In this document: positions 1 to 9,388 of the stretch, piece after piece | Layout: every line of letters starts with the position of its first letter | How positions within the stretch are numbered: the first letter of the stretch is position 1 | Assembly (NCBI RefSeq): GCF_016881405.1 | Contig: NZ_WOFE01000001.1 | Span: 1,178,001 to 1,242,000, forward strand | Length of the DNA: 64,000 nt | Direction: 5' to 3' | Origin: Deefgea chitinilytica | GTDB lineage: Bacteria; Pseudomonadota; Gammaproteobacteria; Burkholderiales; Chitinibacteraceae | Translations under genes and position numbers: made by a program | Notes under the pieces: model-generated | Seen by the model: the letters and a program-made list of their open reading frames with translations, nothing else | What the model was told of the DNA's origin: nothing | Database searches by the model: none

Positions 1-15
1 AATCGTTTCTGCCAT
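1..15 (-). CDS. hisS: Start of probable histidyl-tRNA synthetase (partial, runs off window)
   Basis: The last five bases-triplets on this edge read, on the minus strand, as ATG followed by codons for Ala-Glu-Thr-Ile. HisS proteins of related bacteria begin with a Met-Ala-x-x-Ile stretch, and hisS normally follows ispG in this gene order (pilW-rodZ-ispG-hisS). A purine-rich GAAAG lies about ten bases upstream. Only five codons are visible, so the identification is an inference from position and this short match. Confidence 0.5.
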
Positions 16-89
16 CTTTTATTCTTTCATTGAATTAATTAGGGTATTGCAATGTGGAGCTTACTTTACAATATCTACGCTCCGATACA

Positions 90-1367
90 TCAGGAAACTG
101 ACCTTAAAGGAATCACTTTCGCTATAGTCTCACGGCGTTTAGCACCACCAACACCATAACGACTCACAACATAATTCTCAACAATCGCTTGAAACTCAAC
201 GGCAACATGCTCACCTTTGAGCGTCACGTCTTTTTCACCGTCAACATACACTGGACACACTGGCACCTCGCCAGTACCCGGCAAACTAATGCCAATATCA
301 GCCAATTTTGACTCGCCCGGACCATTAACCACACAGCCCATAACGGCAACTTTCATATCCTCCACTCCAGGATAATCCTTGCGCCATACCGGCATTTTCT
401 CCCGTAAAAACGACTGAATATCTTGCGCTAATTCTTGAAACACCGTCGACGTAGTACGGCCACACCCAGGGCATGCAGTCACTAGAGGCGTAAAACTTCG
501 CAAACCCATGGTTTGCAGCAACTCTTGCGCAACAACCACCTCTTTGGTGCGGTCGCCGCCAGGTTCTGGCGTCAACGAAATACGAATCGTATCGCCGATC
601 CCCTCTTGCATAAGGATCGCCAAAGCAGCGCTTGAGGCGACGATACCCTTGCTCCCCATCCCCGCCTCAGTCAAACCCAAATGCAGTGGATAATCGCAGC
701 GTGCGCCCAAATCGCGGTAAACCGCGATCAAATCTTGCACATGAGACACTTTGCACGACAACAAAATTTTATCGGGCGACAAACCCCATTTTACCGCTTG
801 CTCGGCGGACTCTAAGGCTGAAACAATCAACGCCTCACGCATCACCGCATCAGCACTCAAGGGCTGCGAGCGCTTACTATTTTCATCCATCATCCGCGCT
901 GCGATACTTTGATCGAGCGAACCCCAGTTCACGCCAATACGCACGGCTTTATTGTATTCAATCGCTTTTTCAATCATCAAAGCGAATTTCTCATCGCGCT
1001 TACTGCCCTTTCCGACGTTACCGGGGTTAATACGATATTTCGCAAGCGCTTCAGCACATTCAGGATAATCTCTGAGCAGGCGATCGCCGTTGTAATGAAA
1101 GTCGCCAACCAATGGTACTTTGCAACCCCAATTTTCTAATTTGGTTTTGATCGTCGCCACTTGCGCCGCGGCTTCAGGGCTATTTACTGTAAGACGCACG
1201 ACCTCAGAACCTGCACGCCACAATTCAAAAATTTGTCGCGCGGTGCCCTCGGCATCAGCCGTATCGGTATTGGTCATCGATTGCACCACGATAGGATGAT
1301 CACTACCAACCCAAACATTTCCAACTTGCACTTGTCGCGTTTTACGGCGGGGAATTAGATTCGACAT
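90..1367 (-). CDS. ispG: 4-hydroxy-3-methylbut-2-enyl diphosphate synthase (IspG/GcpE)
   Basis: This enzyme performs the penultimate step of the MEP isoprenoid pathway in the cytoplasm, reducing methylerythritol cyclodiphosphate to HMBPP with a [4Fe-4S] cluster. The 425-residue protein has the N-terminal TIM-barrel region ([10 protein letters not shown] near residue 28) and the C-terminal cluster ligands Cys299 and Cys302 (in CPGC), Cys345 and Glu352 (in NGPGE). It is longer than the E. coli enzyme (about 372 residues), as is usual in betaproteobacteria. It starts four bases after the rodZ-like gene, so the two are co-transcribed. dxs and ispA of the same pathway lie at 36-39 kb. Confidence 0.97.
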   Translation of the reverse strand: MSNLIPRRKTRQVQVGNVWVGSDHPIVVQSMTNTDTADAEGTARQIFELWRAGSEVVRLTVNSPEAAAQVATIKTKLENWGCKVPLVGDFHYNGDRLLRDYPECAEALAKYRINPGNVGKGSKRDEKFALMIEKAIEYNKAVRIGVNWGSLDQSIAARMMDENSKRSQPLSADAVMREALIVSALESAEQAVKWGLSPDKILLSCKVSHVQDLIAVYRDLGARCDYPLHLGLTEAGMGSKGIVASSAALAILMQEGIGDTIRISLTPEPGGDRTKEVVVAQELLQTMGLRSFTPLVTACPGCGRTTSTVFQELAQDIQSFLREKMPVWRKDYPGVEDMKVAVMGCVVNGPGESKLADIGISLPGTGEVPVCPVYVDGEKDVTLKGEHVAVEFQAIVENYVVSRYGVGGAKRRETIAKVIPLRSVS

Positions 1368-1371
1368 ACGT

Positions 1372-2292
1372 TTATTTCAATTCCAAATTAACCACGTCAG
1401 AACCTGATTTGAGATAAGGACTCAAATCGACATTCTGCCCATGAAAATACAATTGAGTTTTTGGTGCATTGCCAATCTTTACAGCAAAAGGCGGCTTACC
1501 ATCAACCGTCCGTTCTATGCCTGGACGAACAATTTCCGACAACACTTTAGCTCCGTTCGCATCAATAATCTGCACCCAACTATCCGTTGTTGAAACAACT
1601 CTAATCTCCCCGACTGGCGCAACCGCGACCATCGAAGCTTGAGTTACTGCGACAGATGGCGCGCTCGCTACACTAGCTGTAGCTTCTATTGCACTGGCAA
1701 TCTGAACTCGGCTTGCGACACCAATCGCACTGGCCACACTGGCCGGTGTAACTGCAGGCTCCACCGCTTGCTCAACTGCAGCAGAAGCAACGGGAACATC
1801 AATCACAGGTGGTGAGTCAACTTCTGCCAGCGCGAGTTCGGGATTCGATGGTTGCTGCAAGAACCAAAAAGCAGCCGCAGTACCAATCGCCATGCCCAGC
1901 AAAGCCATCAGAACAGTCGGTGAGAAATGACGTTGCTTTGCTGAATACGGCTCAGCGAGAATGAGTCCTTGTGACACCGACGAGTCAGTTTGTGGTGTTG
2001 CTGGCTGTTCGCTTGGCAAAACCTCAGCCAAGTAAGCCAATAATGGTTCCACATCGATTCGCAACAAACGCGCGTAATTACGCACAAATCCCCGAATAAA
2101 CAAATTACTAGGCAGCTCGTCAAAAGCCTCTTGTTCAATCGCATTAATTTGACGGACAGACAGTTTGAGCTGCTGAGCCACTTGCTCTGGAGTCAATTCA
2201 AGAGCTTCACGCGCATTTCGTAATTGACGACCGGCAGGTAATAACGAGGAAACGGATGAAGGTGCTGAAGAGTCTGAAAACGGATCAGTCAT
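1372..2292 (-). CDS. rodZ: RodZ-like helix-turn-helix membrane protein
   Basis: A 306-residue single-pass protein. Residues about 20-90 form an Xre-type helix-turn-helix (HTH_25; motif [17 protein letters not shown]), then a linker, one membrane span near residue 130-150 ([19 protein letters not shown]), an Ala/Val/Ser-rich periplasmic linker and a C-terminal DUF4115-like beta domain. RodZ binds MreB and helps set rod shape. The ATG at 2292 is preferred because GGAAA precedes it; a TTG nine bases earlier is also open. It overlaps the end of pilW by 8 bases, so translation is probably coupled. Whether it acts in cell shape here is inferred from the family. Confidence 0.85.
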   Translation of the reverse strand: MTDPFSDSSAPSSVSSLLPAGRQLRNAREALELTPEQVAQQLKLSVRQINAIEQEAFDELPSNLFIRGFVRNYARLLRIDVEPLLAYLAEVLPSEQPATPQTDSSVSQGLILAEPYSAKQRHFSPTVLMALLGMAIGTAAAFWFLQQPSNPELALAEVDSPPVIDVPVASAAVEQAVEPAVTPASVASAIGVASRVQIASAIEATASVASAPSVAVTQASMVAVAPVGEIRVVSTTDSWVQIIDANGAKVLSEIVRPGIERTVDGKPPFAVKIGNAPKTQLYFHGQNVDLSPYLKSGSDVVNLELK

Positions 2293-3025
2293 ATTTTCCA
2301 ATCTGTAACTTAGTTGCCTCTACTGAATCAGGAAATTGCGCCATTAATTCAGCTGCATAGCGTTGTTCTGCGGTTTTATTGCCAATCGCACGCTCAATTC
2401 TAACTCCCAACCATAGCAATTCAGATTGAGGATTTTTTGAGGATTTTAGCATTTCAATAAAGTAGCGCTTGGCCTCAGGCAAATCACCAGACTTGAGCAA
2501 TAAATTACTCAGTTGGAATTTAGCCTGCATATTGTTAGGCCGAATCGCGAGTACTTTTTTATACCACTCCACAGCCAAAGGAATATCTTTATTCGAAATA
2601 GCGCAGTTGGCCGCAGCGAGCATGGTTTGATCAGGCGTAGGGTAAAGTGGATTACTTAATGCAATAGCAAAATGCTCTTGAGCCTTCTTTACATCACCGT
2701 TGGTGCACAAAAAATTAGCATAGTTATGATTTACATCTGAATTACTTGGCTCAATTTTTAATGCGTCTTGAAATAATTTAGTCGCCATCCCATTGTCTTT
2801 TAATGCCCAATACGACAAAGCCATCACATTGTAAGCCAAAACAAACTTTGAATCAGAATCAAGCGCTTTTTGCGCCTCAGACACCGCAATAGTGTATTGA
2901 CCTAACTTGTAATACTCAGAAGCCAAACGAGTACGCACAGAAGCACGCGACTCGCCATCATTATTAGCCCATGAAAACGGAGTTAAACTAAGACACGCTA
3001 TCAGGACAACTAAATATTGTTTCAC
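2285..3025 (-). CDS. pilW: Type IV pilus biogenesis/stability protein PilF/PilW (TPR)
   Basis: A 246-residue exported protein made of about five tetratricopeptide repeats, matching PilF/PilW pilotins that help assemble the PilQ secretin in the outer membrane. It starts with GTG behind a strong GGAGG, and the GTGA overlaps the rlmN stop codon. Export signal: the stretch LIAC puts a lipobox-like Cys at residue 11, which would make a lipoprotein with a very short signal peptide; an alternative signal peptidase I site follows SWA near residue 20. The rlmN-pilW-rodZ-ispG order is typical for betaproteobacteria and supports the assignment. Confidence 0.88.
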   Translation of the reverse strand: MKQYLVVLIACLSLTPFSWANNDGESRASVRTRLASEYYKLGQYTIAVSEAQKALDSDSKFVLAYNVMALSYWALKDNGMATKLFQDALKIEPSNSDVNHNYANFLCTNGDVKKAQEHFAIALSNPLYPTPDQTMLAAANCAISNKDIPLAVEWYKKVLAIRPNNMQAKFQLSNLLLKSGDLPEAKRYFIEMLKSSKNPQSELLWLGVRIERAIGNKTAEQRYAAELMAQFPDSVEATKLQIGKYD

Positions 3026-4191
3026 GCACTGCCTCCATTTTTAAACAAAATAGGTCGTGTTTCAGCCATCCGCTCTAGGCGGCGGGTTTTATCCTGCACC
3101 TGTCCTGCTAACTGCCCACAAGCGGCATCAATATCATCACCACGAGTTTTTCGCACCGTTACGATATAACCCGCTTGCTGCAAAATATCACGAAAACGCA
3201 CAATAGCATCTCGACTAGAACGCTTAAAACTTGAATTCGGGAAAGGATTAAATGGAATTAAGTTAATTTTAGCGGAAGTAGATCGTAACATCGCCGCAAC
3301 TTGTCGTGCATGCTCCGGTAGATCATTCACACCATCGAGCATCACATATTCATAAGTAATAAAATCGCGCGGCGCTTTTTCAAGATAGCGATTACACGCA
3401 TCTAAGAGTTCTTTGAGTGGGTACTTCTGATTAATCGGCACAATATCATCACGAATTGCATCATTTGGCGCATGCAAGCTAACCGCCAAAGCAACTGGAC
3501 AATCCTCACGCAATCGATCCAACTGCGGCACGAGCCCAGATGTAGACAAGGTGACACGGCGACGTGACAAGCCATACGCGTTGTCGTCCAACATCAAACG
3601 CATTGCTGCCACAACATTGTCGTAATTCGCCAGTGGCTCACCCATCCCCATCATAACCACGTTCGATACAATCCGAGTATCTTCATTTTTTGCCTCACCG
3701 ATTCGAGCAGCGTCGAACGACAAGCGTTTATTCGCCCACCAAAGCTGGCCAATAATCTCTGCAGTACTCAAATTACGGTTAAATCCTTGTCGCCCCGTCG
3801 AACAAAACGAACAGTCTAACGCACAGCCAACTTGACTCGAAATGCATAAAGTTCCTCGATCATCTTCGGGAATAAATACCGCTTCCACACCGTTACCGGT
3901 TCCAACATCAAGCAACCATTTACGGGTGCCGTCTTTGGCCAATTGCTCAGCCATCATTTCAGGTGGCGCGATCTTGGCATCGGCAGCTAATTTTTGTCGA
4001 AACGATTTCGCGATATCACTCATCGCATCGAAGTCCGCTACACCACGCTGATGAATCCACTTCATCAGTTGTTTGGCACGAAACGGTTTTTCACCGAGCT
4101 GCACCATTAATTGGCCTAGACGCTCCGCATCGTAATCCAACAAATTCATCGCCATTTTTATATCCACCAAGGCTTGCGCCATTTTCTTCAT
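3022..4191 (-). CDS. rlmN: 23S rRNA/tRNA adenine-C2 methyltransferase RlmN
   Basis: A radical-SAM enzyme that makes 2-methyladenosine at 23S rRNA A2503 and at A37 of some tRNAs. The cluster motif CxxxCxxC is visible as CALDCSFC, followed by the GMGEPL motif and LSTSG; a C-terminal Cys is present in DAACGQ. I chose the ATG at 4191 (389 residues) because GGGGAAG sits seven bases upstream. Later ATGs at 4155 and 4149 match the usual family N-terminus (NLLDYD) and cannot be excluded. The chosen ribosome-binding site lies inside a perfect inverted repeat (4197-4225). It is first of the rlmN-pilW-rodZ-ispG run. Confidence 0.95.
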   Translation of the reverse strand: MKKMAQALVDIKMAMNLLDYDAERLGQLMVQLGEKPFRAKQLMKWIHQRGVADFDAMSDIAKSFRQKLAADAKIAPPEMMAEQLAKDGTRKWLLDVGTGNGVEAVFIPEDDRGTLCISSQVGCALDCSFCSTGRQGFNRNLSTAEIIGQLWWANKRLSFDAARIGEAKNEDTRIVSNVVMMGMGEPLANYDNVVAAMRLMLDDNAYGLSRRRVTLSTSGLVPQLDRLREDCPVALAVSLHAPNDAIRDDIVPINQKYPLKELLDACNRYLEKAPRDFITYEYVMLDGVNDLPEHARQVAAMLRSTSAKINLIPFNPFPNSSFKRSSRDAIVRFRDILQQAGYIVTVRKTRGDDIDAACGQLAGQVQDKTRRLERMAETRPILFKNGGSA

Positions 4192-4196
4192 CGTGC

Positions 4197-4225
4197 AACT
4201 TCCCCTTTTAATCAAAGGGGAAGTT
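4197..4225 (-). promoter_or_regulatory. Perfect hairpin enclosing the rlmN ribosome-binding site
   Basis: Two 12-base arms (AACTTCCCCTTT at 4197-4208 and its exact complement at 4214-4225) flank a five-base loop. In the minus-strand transcript the downstream arm contains GGGGAAG, the apparent Shine-Dalgarno sequence for the ATG at 4191. No T tract follows on either strand, so it does not look like an intrinsic terminator. It lies 27 bases after the ndk stop codon. It could limit rlmN translation, act as an RNA-processing site or protect the ndk 3' end. Confidence 0.6.
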
Positions 4226-4252
4226 CATACAACTTAAACTACTCTACAAATT

Positions 4253-4678
4253 TTAGGCCGCGTAGATTTCTGATGCATCAAAGAAGTACGCAATTTCAAT
4301 CGCTGCGTTTTCCAAGCTATCAGAACCGTGCACGGCATTGGCATCAATGCTTTCAGCAAAATCAGCGCGAATTGTACCTGGCGCTGCTTCTTTTGGATTA
4401 GTAGCGCCCATCAAATCACGATTCAATTGCATTGCGTTTTCGCCCTGCAAAGCTTGAATCATCACAGGACCAGAAATCATGAATTCAACCAAAGCATTAA
4501 AGAAAGGACGATCTTTGTGTACCGCATAGAAGCCTTCTGCTTCGGCACGTGTTAAGTGCTTAAGTTTCGCAGCGACAATTTTTAAACCCGCAGTTTCAAA
4601 ACGATCGTAAATTTTACCCACTACGTTTTTAGCAACAGCATCAGGTTTAATAATCGACAGGGTAGTTTCAACAGCCAT
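4253..4678 (-). CDS. ndk: Nucleoside diphosphate kinase
   Basis: Transfers phosphate from ATP to nucleoside diphosphates through a phospho-histidine, balancing NTP/dNTP pools in the cytoplasm. The 141-residue length is standard. Visible features are [10 protein letters not shown] at the N-terminus and the active-site region NAVHGSDS, with the catalytic His near residue 117. The ATG at 4678 has GGAG nine bases upstream; a longer frame to 4711 lacks support. It precedes rlmN by about 60 bases. Confidence 0.97.
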   Translation of the reverse strand: MAVETTLSIIKPDAVAKNVVGKIYDRFETAGLKIVAAKLKHLTRAEAEGFYAVHKDRPFFNALVEFMISGPVMIQALQGENAMQLNRDLMGATNPKEAAPGTIRADFAESIDANAVHGSDSLENAAIEIAYFFDASEIYAA

Positions 4679-4840
4679 TTTATAATCTCCAGGGTGAGGC
4701 GTTATTTTCATACAAGAAACTTTACAGCGCAGTGTAATTTCAGCTAGCCTGATGCGAATTTATAAATCCCATCCGACCTATTTCGCCAAAATACGAGGCA
4801 AATAGTCTAATAGTATACCACCATAGCGAGCACCTGACAG

Positions 4841-5548
4841 ATGAGTGATAAACCCGACCCCATCTTGCAGCAGAAAGAACAGCAACAACTGAAAAAACAA
4901 TTACTATGGCGACTTGGCATCGCTGGTACACTGATCGCTGGCGTTTTAGGTGCCATCAGCTGGATAGACCACGAAGAAAAAAATCCGGCCCCAGAAATTC
5001 AAACCCCGCAAATCGCACCTACGAGTCGCATCGCTAGTAGTGTGGCTCAGCCAACACCTGTCGCTGCCGAAGCAAGCCCAGAAGTAGCAAGTGAAGTTCT
5101 TGCGACTCAAATCAGCACCCCCACTCCCACCGCCCCGCAACCTACCAGCACCACACCCCCAAATCAAACCAAAACGGAAGCGATTAGCAATATTCCAAAG
5201 CGAGTCACGGAAGTGACTGTTACCGCAAGCCCAACAGCAACAACTAGCCCGACCCTTGCAGTGGCACCCAAGCTTAAATTAAACACCACAGAGTCTGGTT
5301 TATCAGCCACACCACGGCCAGCATTCCCAGCCGCCAGCAACACTCAACTGGGCTATAGCGTACAAGCTGGAGTATTTTTGCACGCACACAATGCAGAAAA
5401 ATTACTCGCACAAATACAGGCTGCAGGTATCCCAGCCTACTTAGAAACACGAGTGCAGATTGGTCCGTTTAAAACCAAATCCGAAGCAGAAGCGGCGGTA
5501 AAAAAATTAAAACAACTCGGTATTGAGCCAATTTTAAAAACTCAATAA
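4841..5548 (+). CDS. SPOR-domain cell-envelope protein
   Basis: A 235-residue protein with a short charged cytoplasmic N-terminus, one membrane span at about residues 25-42 (LGIAGTLIAGVLGAISW), a long Thr/Pro/Ala/Ser-rich periplasmic linker and a C-terminal SPOR domain from about residue 165 (GYSVQAGVF to the end). SPOR domains bind peptidoglycan lacking stem peptides at division septa, so a DedD/FtsN-like role is likely. It stands alone rather than in the common folC-dedD-cvpA cluster. No good ribosome-binding site is visible before the ATG. The exact orthologue is not clear. Confidence 0.82.
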   Translation: MSDKPDPILQQKEQQQLKKQLLWRLGIAGTLIAGVLGAISWIDHEEKNPAPEIQTPQIAPTSRIASSVAQPTPVAAEASPEVASEVLATQISTPTPTAPQPTSTTPPNQTKTEAISNIPKRVTEVTVTASPTATTSPTLAVAPKLKLNTTESGLSATPRPAFPAASNTQLGYSVQAGVFLHAHNAEKLLAQIQAAGIPAYLETRVQIGPFKTKSEAEAAVKKLKQLGIEPILKTQ

Positions 5549-5571
5549 GACACCGTACGAATCTTGAGTAA

Positions 5572-5612
5572 AAAAAAGCTGAATCCTGCCACATACAGAA
5601 TTCAGCTTTTTT
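5572..5612. terminator. Bidirectional intrinsic terminator
   Basis: A long hairpin (AAAAAAGCTGAATCCTG against its complement with one mismatch) has an A tract on one side and a T tract on the other. It ends both the SPOR gene on the plus strand and purU on the minus strand. Confidence 0.85.
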
Positions 5613-5681
5613 AACAACAATGATTGAACTATTTAGCTGCATTTTCCGCCAATATCAGCAGTCACAAAATAGTCAGTCTAC

Positions 5682-6536
5682 TTAGTCAAAAATAACCGTC
5701 TTATTTGAATACACCAAAACTCGGTGCTCCAAATGCCAACGTACCGCACGCGATAAAACAACTCGCTCTAAATCACGCCCCTGCTGAATTAATGCTTCAA
5801 CATCATCACGATGCGAAATTCGATTTACATCTTGCTCAATAATTGGGCCATCATCAAGCACCTCTGTTACATAATGGCTCGTCGCACCAATCAATTTAAC
5901 GCCTCTCGCAAAAGCACGATGATAAGGCTTTGCACCATCAAATGCAGGCAAGAAACTGTGATGAATATTAATAATTCGCTGTGGAAATTGGGCTGTAAAG
6001 TCATGACTCAGCACCTGCATATAGCGTGCCAAAACAATTAAATCGATTTCTTTTTCCCGCACTAGCGCCATTTGTGCTGCCTCGGCAGCTACTTTATTAT
6101 CTTTGTTTACGCTAATTACATGGTATTCAATACCATAGAACTCAGCCAAGGCTCGACAATCTTCATGATTAGAAATAATAAGTGGAATTTCACATTTCAG
6201 CTCACCACTCTTATGGCGATGCAACAAATCAACCAAGCAATGATCATATTTTGAAACAAAAATAGCGACTTTTTGCGGGCGATTCGATAAAGATACTTTC
6301 CACGTCATTTGAAAGCGATCAGCAATCGGCTGAAATGCCGCGGAAAACGCATTCATATCTAATGTAAAATCAGCTAAATCCCACTCAATTCGCATTAAGA
6401 ATAGATTATCGGCGTTATCCTGATGCTGATCAGAATGTACGATATTTGCATTATAGGTGTACAAAAAATTAGCAATTGCCGCAGAGAGACCTTTTCGATC
6501 TGGGCAACTAATTAGGAGGGTTGCGGTATGTGTCAT
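5682..6536 (-). CDS. purU: Formyltetrahydrofolate deformylase
   Basis: Hydrolyses 10-formyl-THF to THF and formate. The 284-residue protein has an N-terminal ACT domain (CPDRKGLSAAIANFL, residues about 5-85) and a C-terminal formyl-transferase-type hydrolase domain. Family hallmarks are YMQVLS, NIHHSFLPAF with the catalytic His, and the Asp in DDGPIIEQDV. The formate released can be used by PurT, encoded about 1.5 kb away. A bidirectional terminator lies just after the stop. Confidence 0.96.
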   Translation of the reverse strand: MTHTATLLISCPDRKGLSAAIANFLYTYNANIVHSDQHQDNADNLFLMRIEWDLADFTLDMNAFSAAFQPIADRFQMTWKVSLSNRPQKVAIFVSKYDHCLVDLLHRHKSGELKCEIPLIISNHEDCRALAEFYGIEYHVISVNKDNKVAAEAAQMALVREKEIDLIVLARYMQVLSHDFTAQFPQRIINIHHSFLPAFDGAKPYHRAFARGVKLIGATSHYVTEVLDDGPIIEQDVNRISHRDDVEALIQQGRDLERVVLSRAVRWHLEHRVLVYSNKTVIFD

Positions 6537-6630
6537 TCGGCATCATCTTCTATCAAGTTATACCAAATTCTATCACCACCGTTCTCGCCGCAACAGTAAA
6601 GCGGCCATTTGTCTTGCTTTTAATCAGCGT

Positions 6631-6987
6631 TTAGGCGTACACCACCTTGGTTCGAGCTGAGCGTTGCTGCTCTACACGTAATAAAGCATCAACAAACATT
6701 TGCTCGAAAGGCGCTGAATAACCATACGCAGGAATAGCGACTTCCCAACGAAAACCGTTACTTGCCTTTGTATCTACCTTGAGCGACAGCGGATAATTGA
6801 ACAACGCGGCATAGATTGCCCGACCAATCCCATCAGTACGAGCCGGATTAAATCGCTGACCACCTGGCCCACGCATTTCGTGATCCAATGCCCGAAAAAC
6901 CAAGGTCATCGTTTCTTCGGGCGATAAACCATCTAGTTTTGCAGTTTTAGCTACTGCAATCAGCATTTCTTGCGGTACGATATCCAT
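6631..6987 (-). CDS. Hypothetical protein, 118 residues
   Basis: I do not recognise this family. The frame has a normal composition for a cytoplasmic protein, with an N-terminal helical part (QEMLIAVAKTAKLDGLSPEETM) and a C-terminal helix rich in Arg/Gln; no signal peptide or membrane span is evident. It is encoded 94 bases upstream of purU on the same strand and back-to-back with trmL, with only about 95 bases between the two start codons. It could be co-transcribed with purU. The start is the first ATG; no strong ribosome-binding site is seen. Confidence 0.65.
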   Translation of the reverse strand: MDIVPQEMLIAVAKTAKLDGLSPEETMTLVFRALDHEMRGPGGQRFNPARTDGIGRAIYAALFNYPLSLKVDTKASNGFRWEVAIPAYGYSAPFEQMFVDALLRVEQQRSARTKVVYA

Positions 6988-7082
6988 TTGTGCACGACCA
7001 TCATTCCAAATCTAGGTTTTTTAGCTTAGTTTGGAATCGCCCAAGTGCAATTCTTTTATACATCCGCCCATCAGCTTACGTT

Positions 7083-7547
7083 ATGTTTAATATTGTTCTA
7101 TTTCAGCCTGAAATCCCGCCAAATACAGGCAACATTATCCGTTTAGCTGCCAATACTGGCTGCAAACTACACTTAGTCAAACCATTAGGATTTCCACTCG
7201 ATGATACCAAGATGAAACGGGCGGGGCTGGATTACCACGAATTTGCCAATATGCTCGTTCATGAGAACTGGGATGCTTGCAAAGCATCTCTTGCCGGAAA
7301 ACGCTTTTTTGCCGCGACGACCAAAGGCGCTCAACGTTTTGATTTATTGCAATATGAAGCAGGTGATGTGTTTGTATTTGGTCCAGAAACACGAGGCTTG
7401 CCAGCAGATATTCTACAAACCTTTGATGCAAATCGACGAATCCGCCTACCGATGCAACCCGACAATCGAAGCCTGAATTTATCAAACAGCGTTGCGATTA
7501 CTATTTATGAAGCCTGGCGCCAAAACGATTTCCTCGGTGGCATGTAA
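7083..7547 (+). CDS. trmL: tRNA (cytidine/uridine-34 2'-O)-methyltransferase TrmL
   Basis: A SPOUT-family enzyme that adds a 2'-O-methyl group at wobble position 34 of tRNA-Leu isoacceptors. The 154-residue length is standard. The protein starts FNIVLFQPEIPPNTGNI, typical of TrmL, and ends with the knotted SAM site: FGPETRGLP, then IRLPM and NLSNSVAI. The open frame extends 31 codons upstream, but homologous sequence begins at the ATG at 7083. Confidence 0.95.
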   Translation: MFNIVLFQPEIPPNTGNIIRLAANTGCKLHLVKPLGFPLDDTKMKRAGLDYHEFANMLVHENWDACKASLAGKRFFAATTKGAQRFDLLQYEAGDVFVFGPETRGLPADILQTFDANRRIRLPMQPDNRSLNLSNSVAITIYEAWRQNDFLGGM

Positions 7548-7666
7548 ATCTAAGCCAACACCTTCAAAAACCAGGGTATATTGCCAAAGGCAAAACATTG
7601 CAAAACCTACAACAATATACCCACCCCAAATAGCAACTACCCTCTAACGCTCCATCCGCTTCCTTA

Positions 7667-8056
7667 TCAATGATTACGCATAAAGTCGGCAGTTTTCATA
7701 AAAGCCTCTTCTAAATGACTTCGTAAATCATCGCTCATTGGGATTTCTGCCATTGCCTGCAACATGCACAACATCCATTGATCACGCTCAGACTCGCCAA
7801 TCGCAAACGGCATGTGCCGACTGCGTAAACGAGGATGTCCATATTTTTCAATAAACAATTGCGGACCACCTAGCCATCCCGACAAAAACTCGAACAATTT
7901 TTCGCGAATCAACGTGGTGTCTTGCCCGTGCATGGCGTGAATACCGGCGGCACGTGAATCACTCGCCATGATGTCATAAAATCGATCCACCAACTGCCGT
8001 AAAACCGAAGCCCCACCTAACAATTCGTACGGTGTAACTTCTACTACATCACTCAT
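7667..8056 (-). CDS. Group II truncated haemoglobin (GlbO/YjbI-like)
   Basis: A 129-residue haem protein of the two-over-two globin fold. The family signature runs from WLGGPQLFIEKYGHPRLR to RHMPFAI and ERDQWM; the His in GHPRLR is the expected proximal haem ligand. Such proteins bind oxygen or NO and are linked to oxidative or nitrosative stress protection. Its ATG overlaps the purT stop by one base (TAATG), so translation is probably coupled to purT. The physiological ligand cannot be told from sequence. Confidence 0.92.
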   Translation of the reverse strand: MSDVVEVTPYELLGGASVLRQLVDRFYDIMASDSRAAGIHAMHGQDTTLIREKLFEFLSGWLGGPQLFIEKYGHPRLRSRHMPFAIGESERDQWMLCMLQAMAEIPMSDDLRSHLEEAFMKTADFMRNH

Positions 8057-9255
8057 TATTTTACCTCTATAGGTTTAACTAAACTGGCAGCCAATTTAGC
8101 ACGACTGCGCGCCTGCTCGGTATCATCACCTGCCGCAACAACAACCCCCATCCGACGCCGCTCGAACGATTCAGGCTTACCAAATAAGCGGACATCCGCT
8201 GTCGGCACAGCCAGTGCTTGATCCACTCCTTCAAACGCAATACCTACGCCATCTATTGCGCCGTAAATCACTGCACTAGCAGCATTGCTCCGCATACCCA
8301 CATCAACTGGTAAACCTAAAATCGCTCTGGCATGTAATTCAAACTCAGAATACTGCTGACTTTTTAAGGTCACCAATCCGGTATCATGTGGACGTGGACT
8401 CACCTCACTAAACCACACTGCATCCCCTTTAACAAACAGCTCAACGCCGAATATTCCTCGCCCACCCAATGCGGCGGTGACTTTTTCTGCAATATCTTGG
8501 GCTCGCTGTAGCGCCAGTGGATTCATTCTTTGCGGTTGCCAGCTTTCAACATAATCGCCCTTCACCTGGACATGCCCAATTGGCTCGCAAAATTGCGTTT
8601 CTACTTGGCCACTTTGGCCTATCGCTCGTACTGTCAGTAAGGTAATTTCATAATCAAAATCGACAAAACCTTCCACAATGATCCGCCCCTGCTGCACACG
8701 CCCACCGCTAGCGGCGTAATCCCAAGCAGGCTGCACGTCTTGCTCACTCTTTAAGAGCGACTGACCTTTCCCACTTGACGACATCACAGGCTTTACCAGA
8801 CAAGGAAAACCGATATCAGCAATCGCAGCTTGCAACTCAGCCAAGCTATCAGCAAACCGATAACTCGACGTTGGCAAGCCCAGTTCTTCGGCCGCTAAAC
8901 GACGTATTCCCTCGCGATTCATGGTCAAGTTGGTGGCGCGTGCAGTCGGAATCACTTCAGCCAAACCATCGGTTTCAATCGACAGCAAAGCCTCTGTCGC
9001 GATCGCCTCAATCTCTGGCACGATTAGATGAGGCTTCTCAACCTCAACTAAAGCACGCAGCGCTTGCGCATCGGTCATATTCAACACATAACTCCGATGA
9101 GCCACTTGCATACCCGGGGCATTTGGATAGCGATCAACCGCAATCACTTCTACACCAAAACGCTGTAACGCAATAATGACTTCCTTACCCAATTCACCTG
9201 CGCCTAAGAGCATTACTTTGGTCGCCGAGCGACTCAATGGGGTACCAATTTTCAT
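8056..9255 (-). CDS. purT: Formate-dependent GAR transformylase (PurT)
   Basis: An ATP-grasp enzyme that uses free formate and ATP for the third step of purine synthesis, bypassing the folate-dependent PurN. The 399-residue length is standard. Visible are the N-terminal dinucleotide-like fold ([13 protein letters not shown]), the ATP-grasp core ([16 protein letters not shown]) and metal/phosphate site residues in [18 protein letters not shown] lies about ten bases before the ATG. It is followed directly by the truncated haemoglobin gene, and purU, a formate producer, lies nearby. Confidence 0.97.
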   Translation of the reverse strand: MKIGTPLSRSATKVMLLGAGELGKEVIIALQRFGVEVIAVDRYPNAPGMQVAHRSYVLNMTDAQALRALVEVEKPHLIVPEIEAIATEALLSIETDGLAEVIPTARATNLTMNREGIRRLAAEELGLPTSSYRFADSLAELQAAIADIGFPCLVKPVMSSSGKGQSLLKSEQDVQPAWDYAASGGRVQQGRIIVEGFVDFDYEITLLTVRAIGQSGQVETQFCEPIGHVQVKGDYVESWQPQRMNPLALQRAQDIAEKVTAALGGRGIFGVELFVKGDAVWFSEVSPRPHDTGLVTLKSQQYSEFELHARAILGLPVDVGMRSNAASAVIYGAIDGVGIAFEGVDQALAVPTADVRLFGKPESFERRRMGVVVAAGDDTEQARSRAKLAASLVKPIEVK

Positions 9256-9388
9256 TAGGGATCACCTTTTCAGACAAGTTTAAAGTCATTCAAAATCAAT
9301 TAACTAAACACAATCATCGATCACTTGCTATTTCACCATTTGCAAACTAGTTTAAATCAATAATTTTTTTAGATAAGGGAATTGTGCC

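Noticed and set aside
4197-4225. Intrinsic terminator of ndk
   Set aside because: The stem is perfect but no T tract follows on either strand, and the arm contains the next gene's ribosome-binding site.
9330-9388. Flagellar sigma-28 promoter before the chemoreceptor gene
   Set aside because: TAAA and GATAA are present but the spacing is about three bases short of the TAAA-N15-GCCGATAA consensus.
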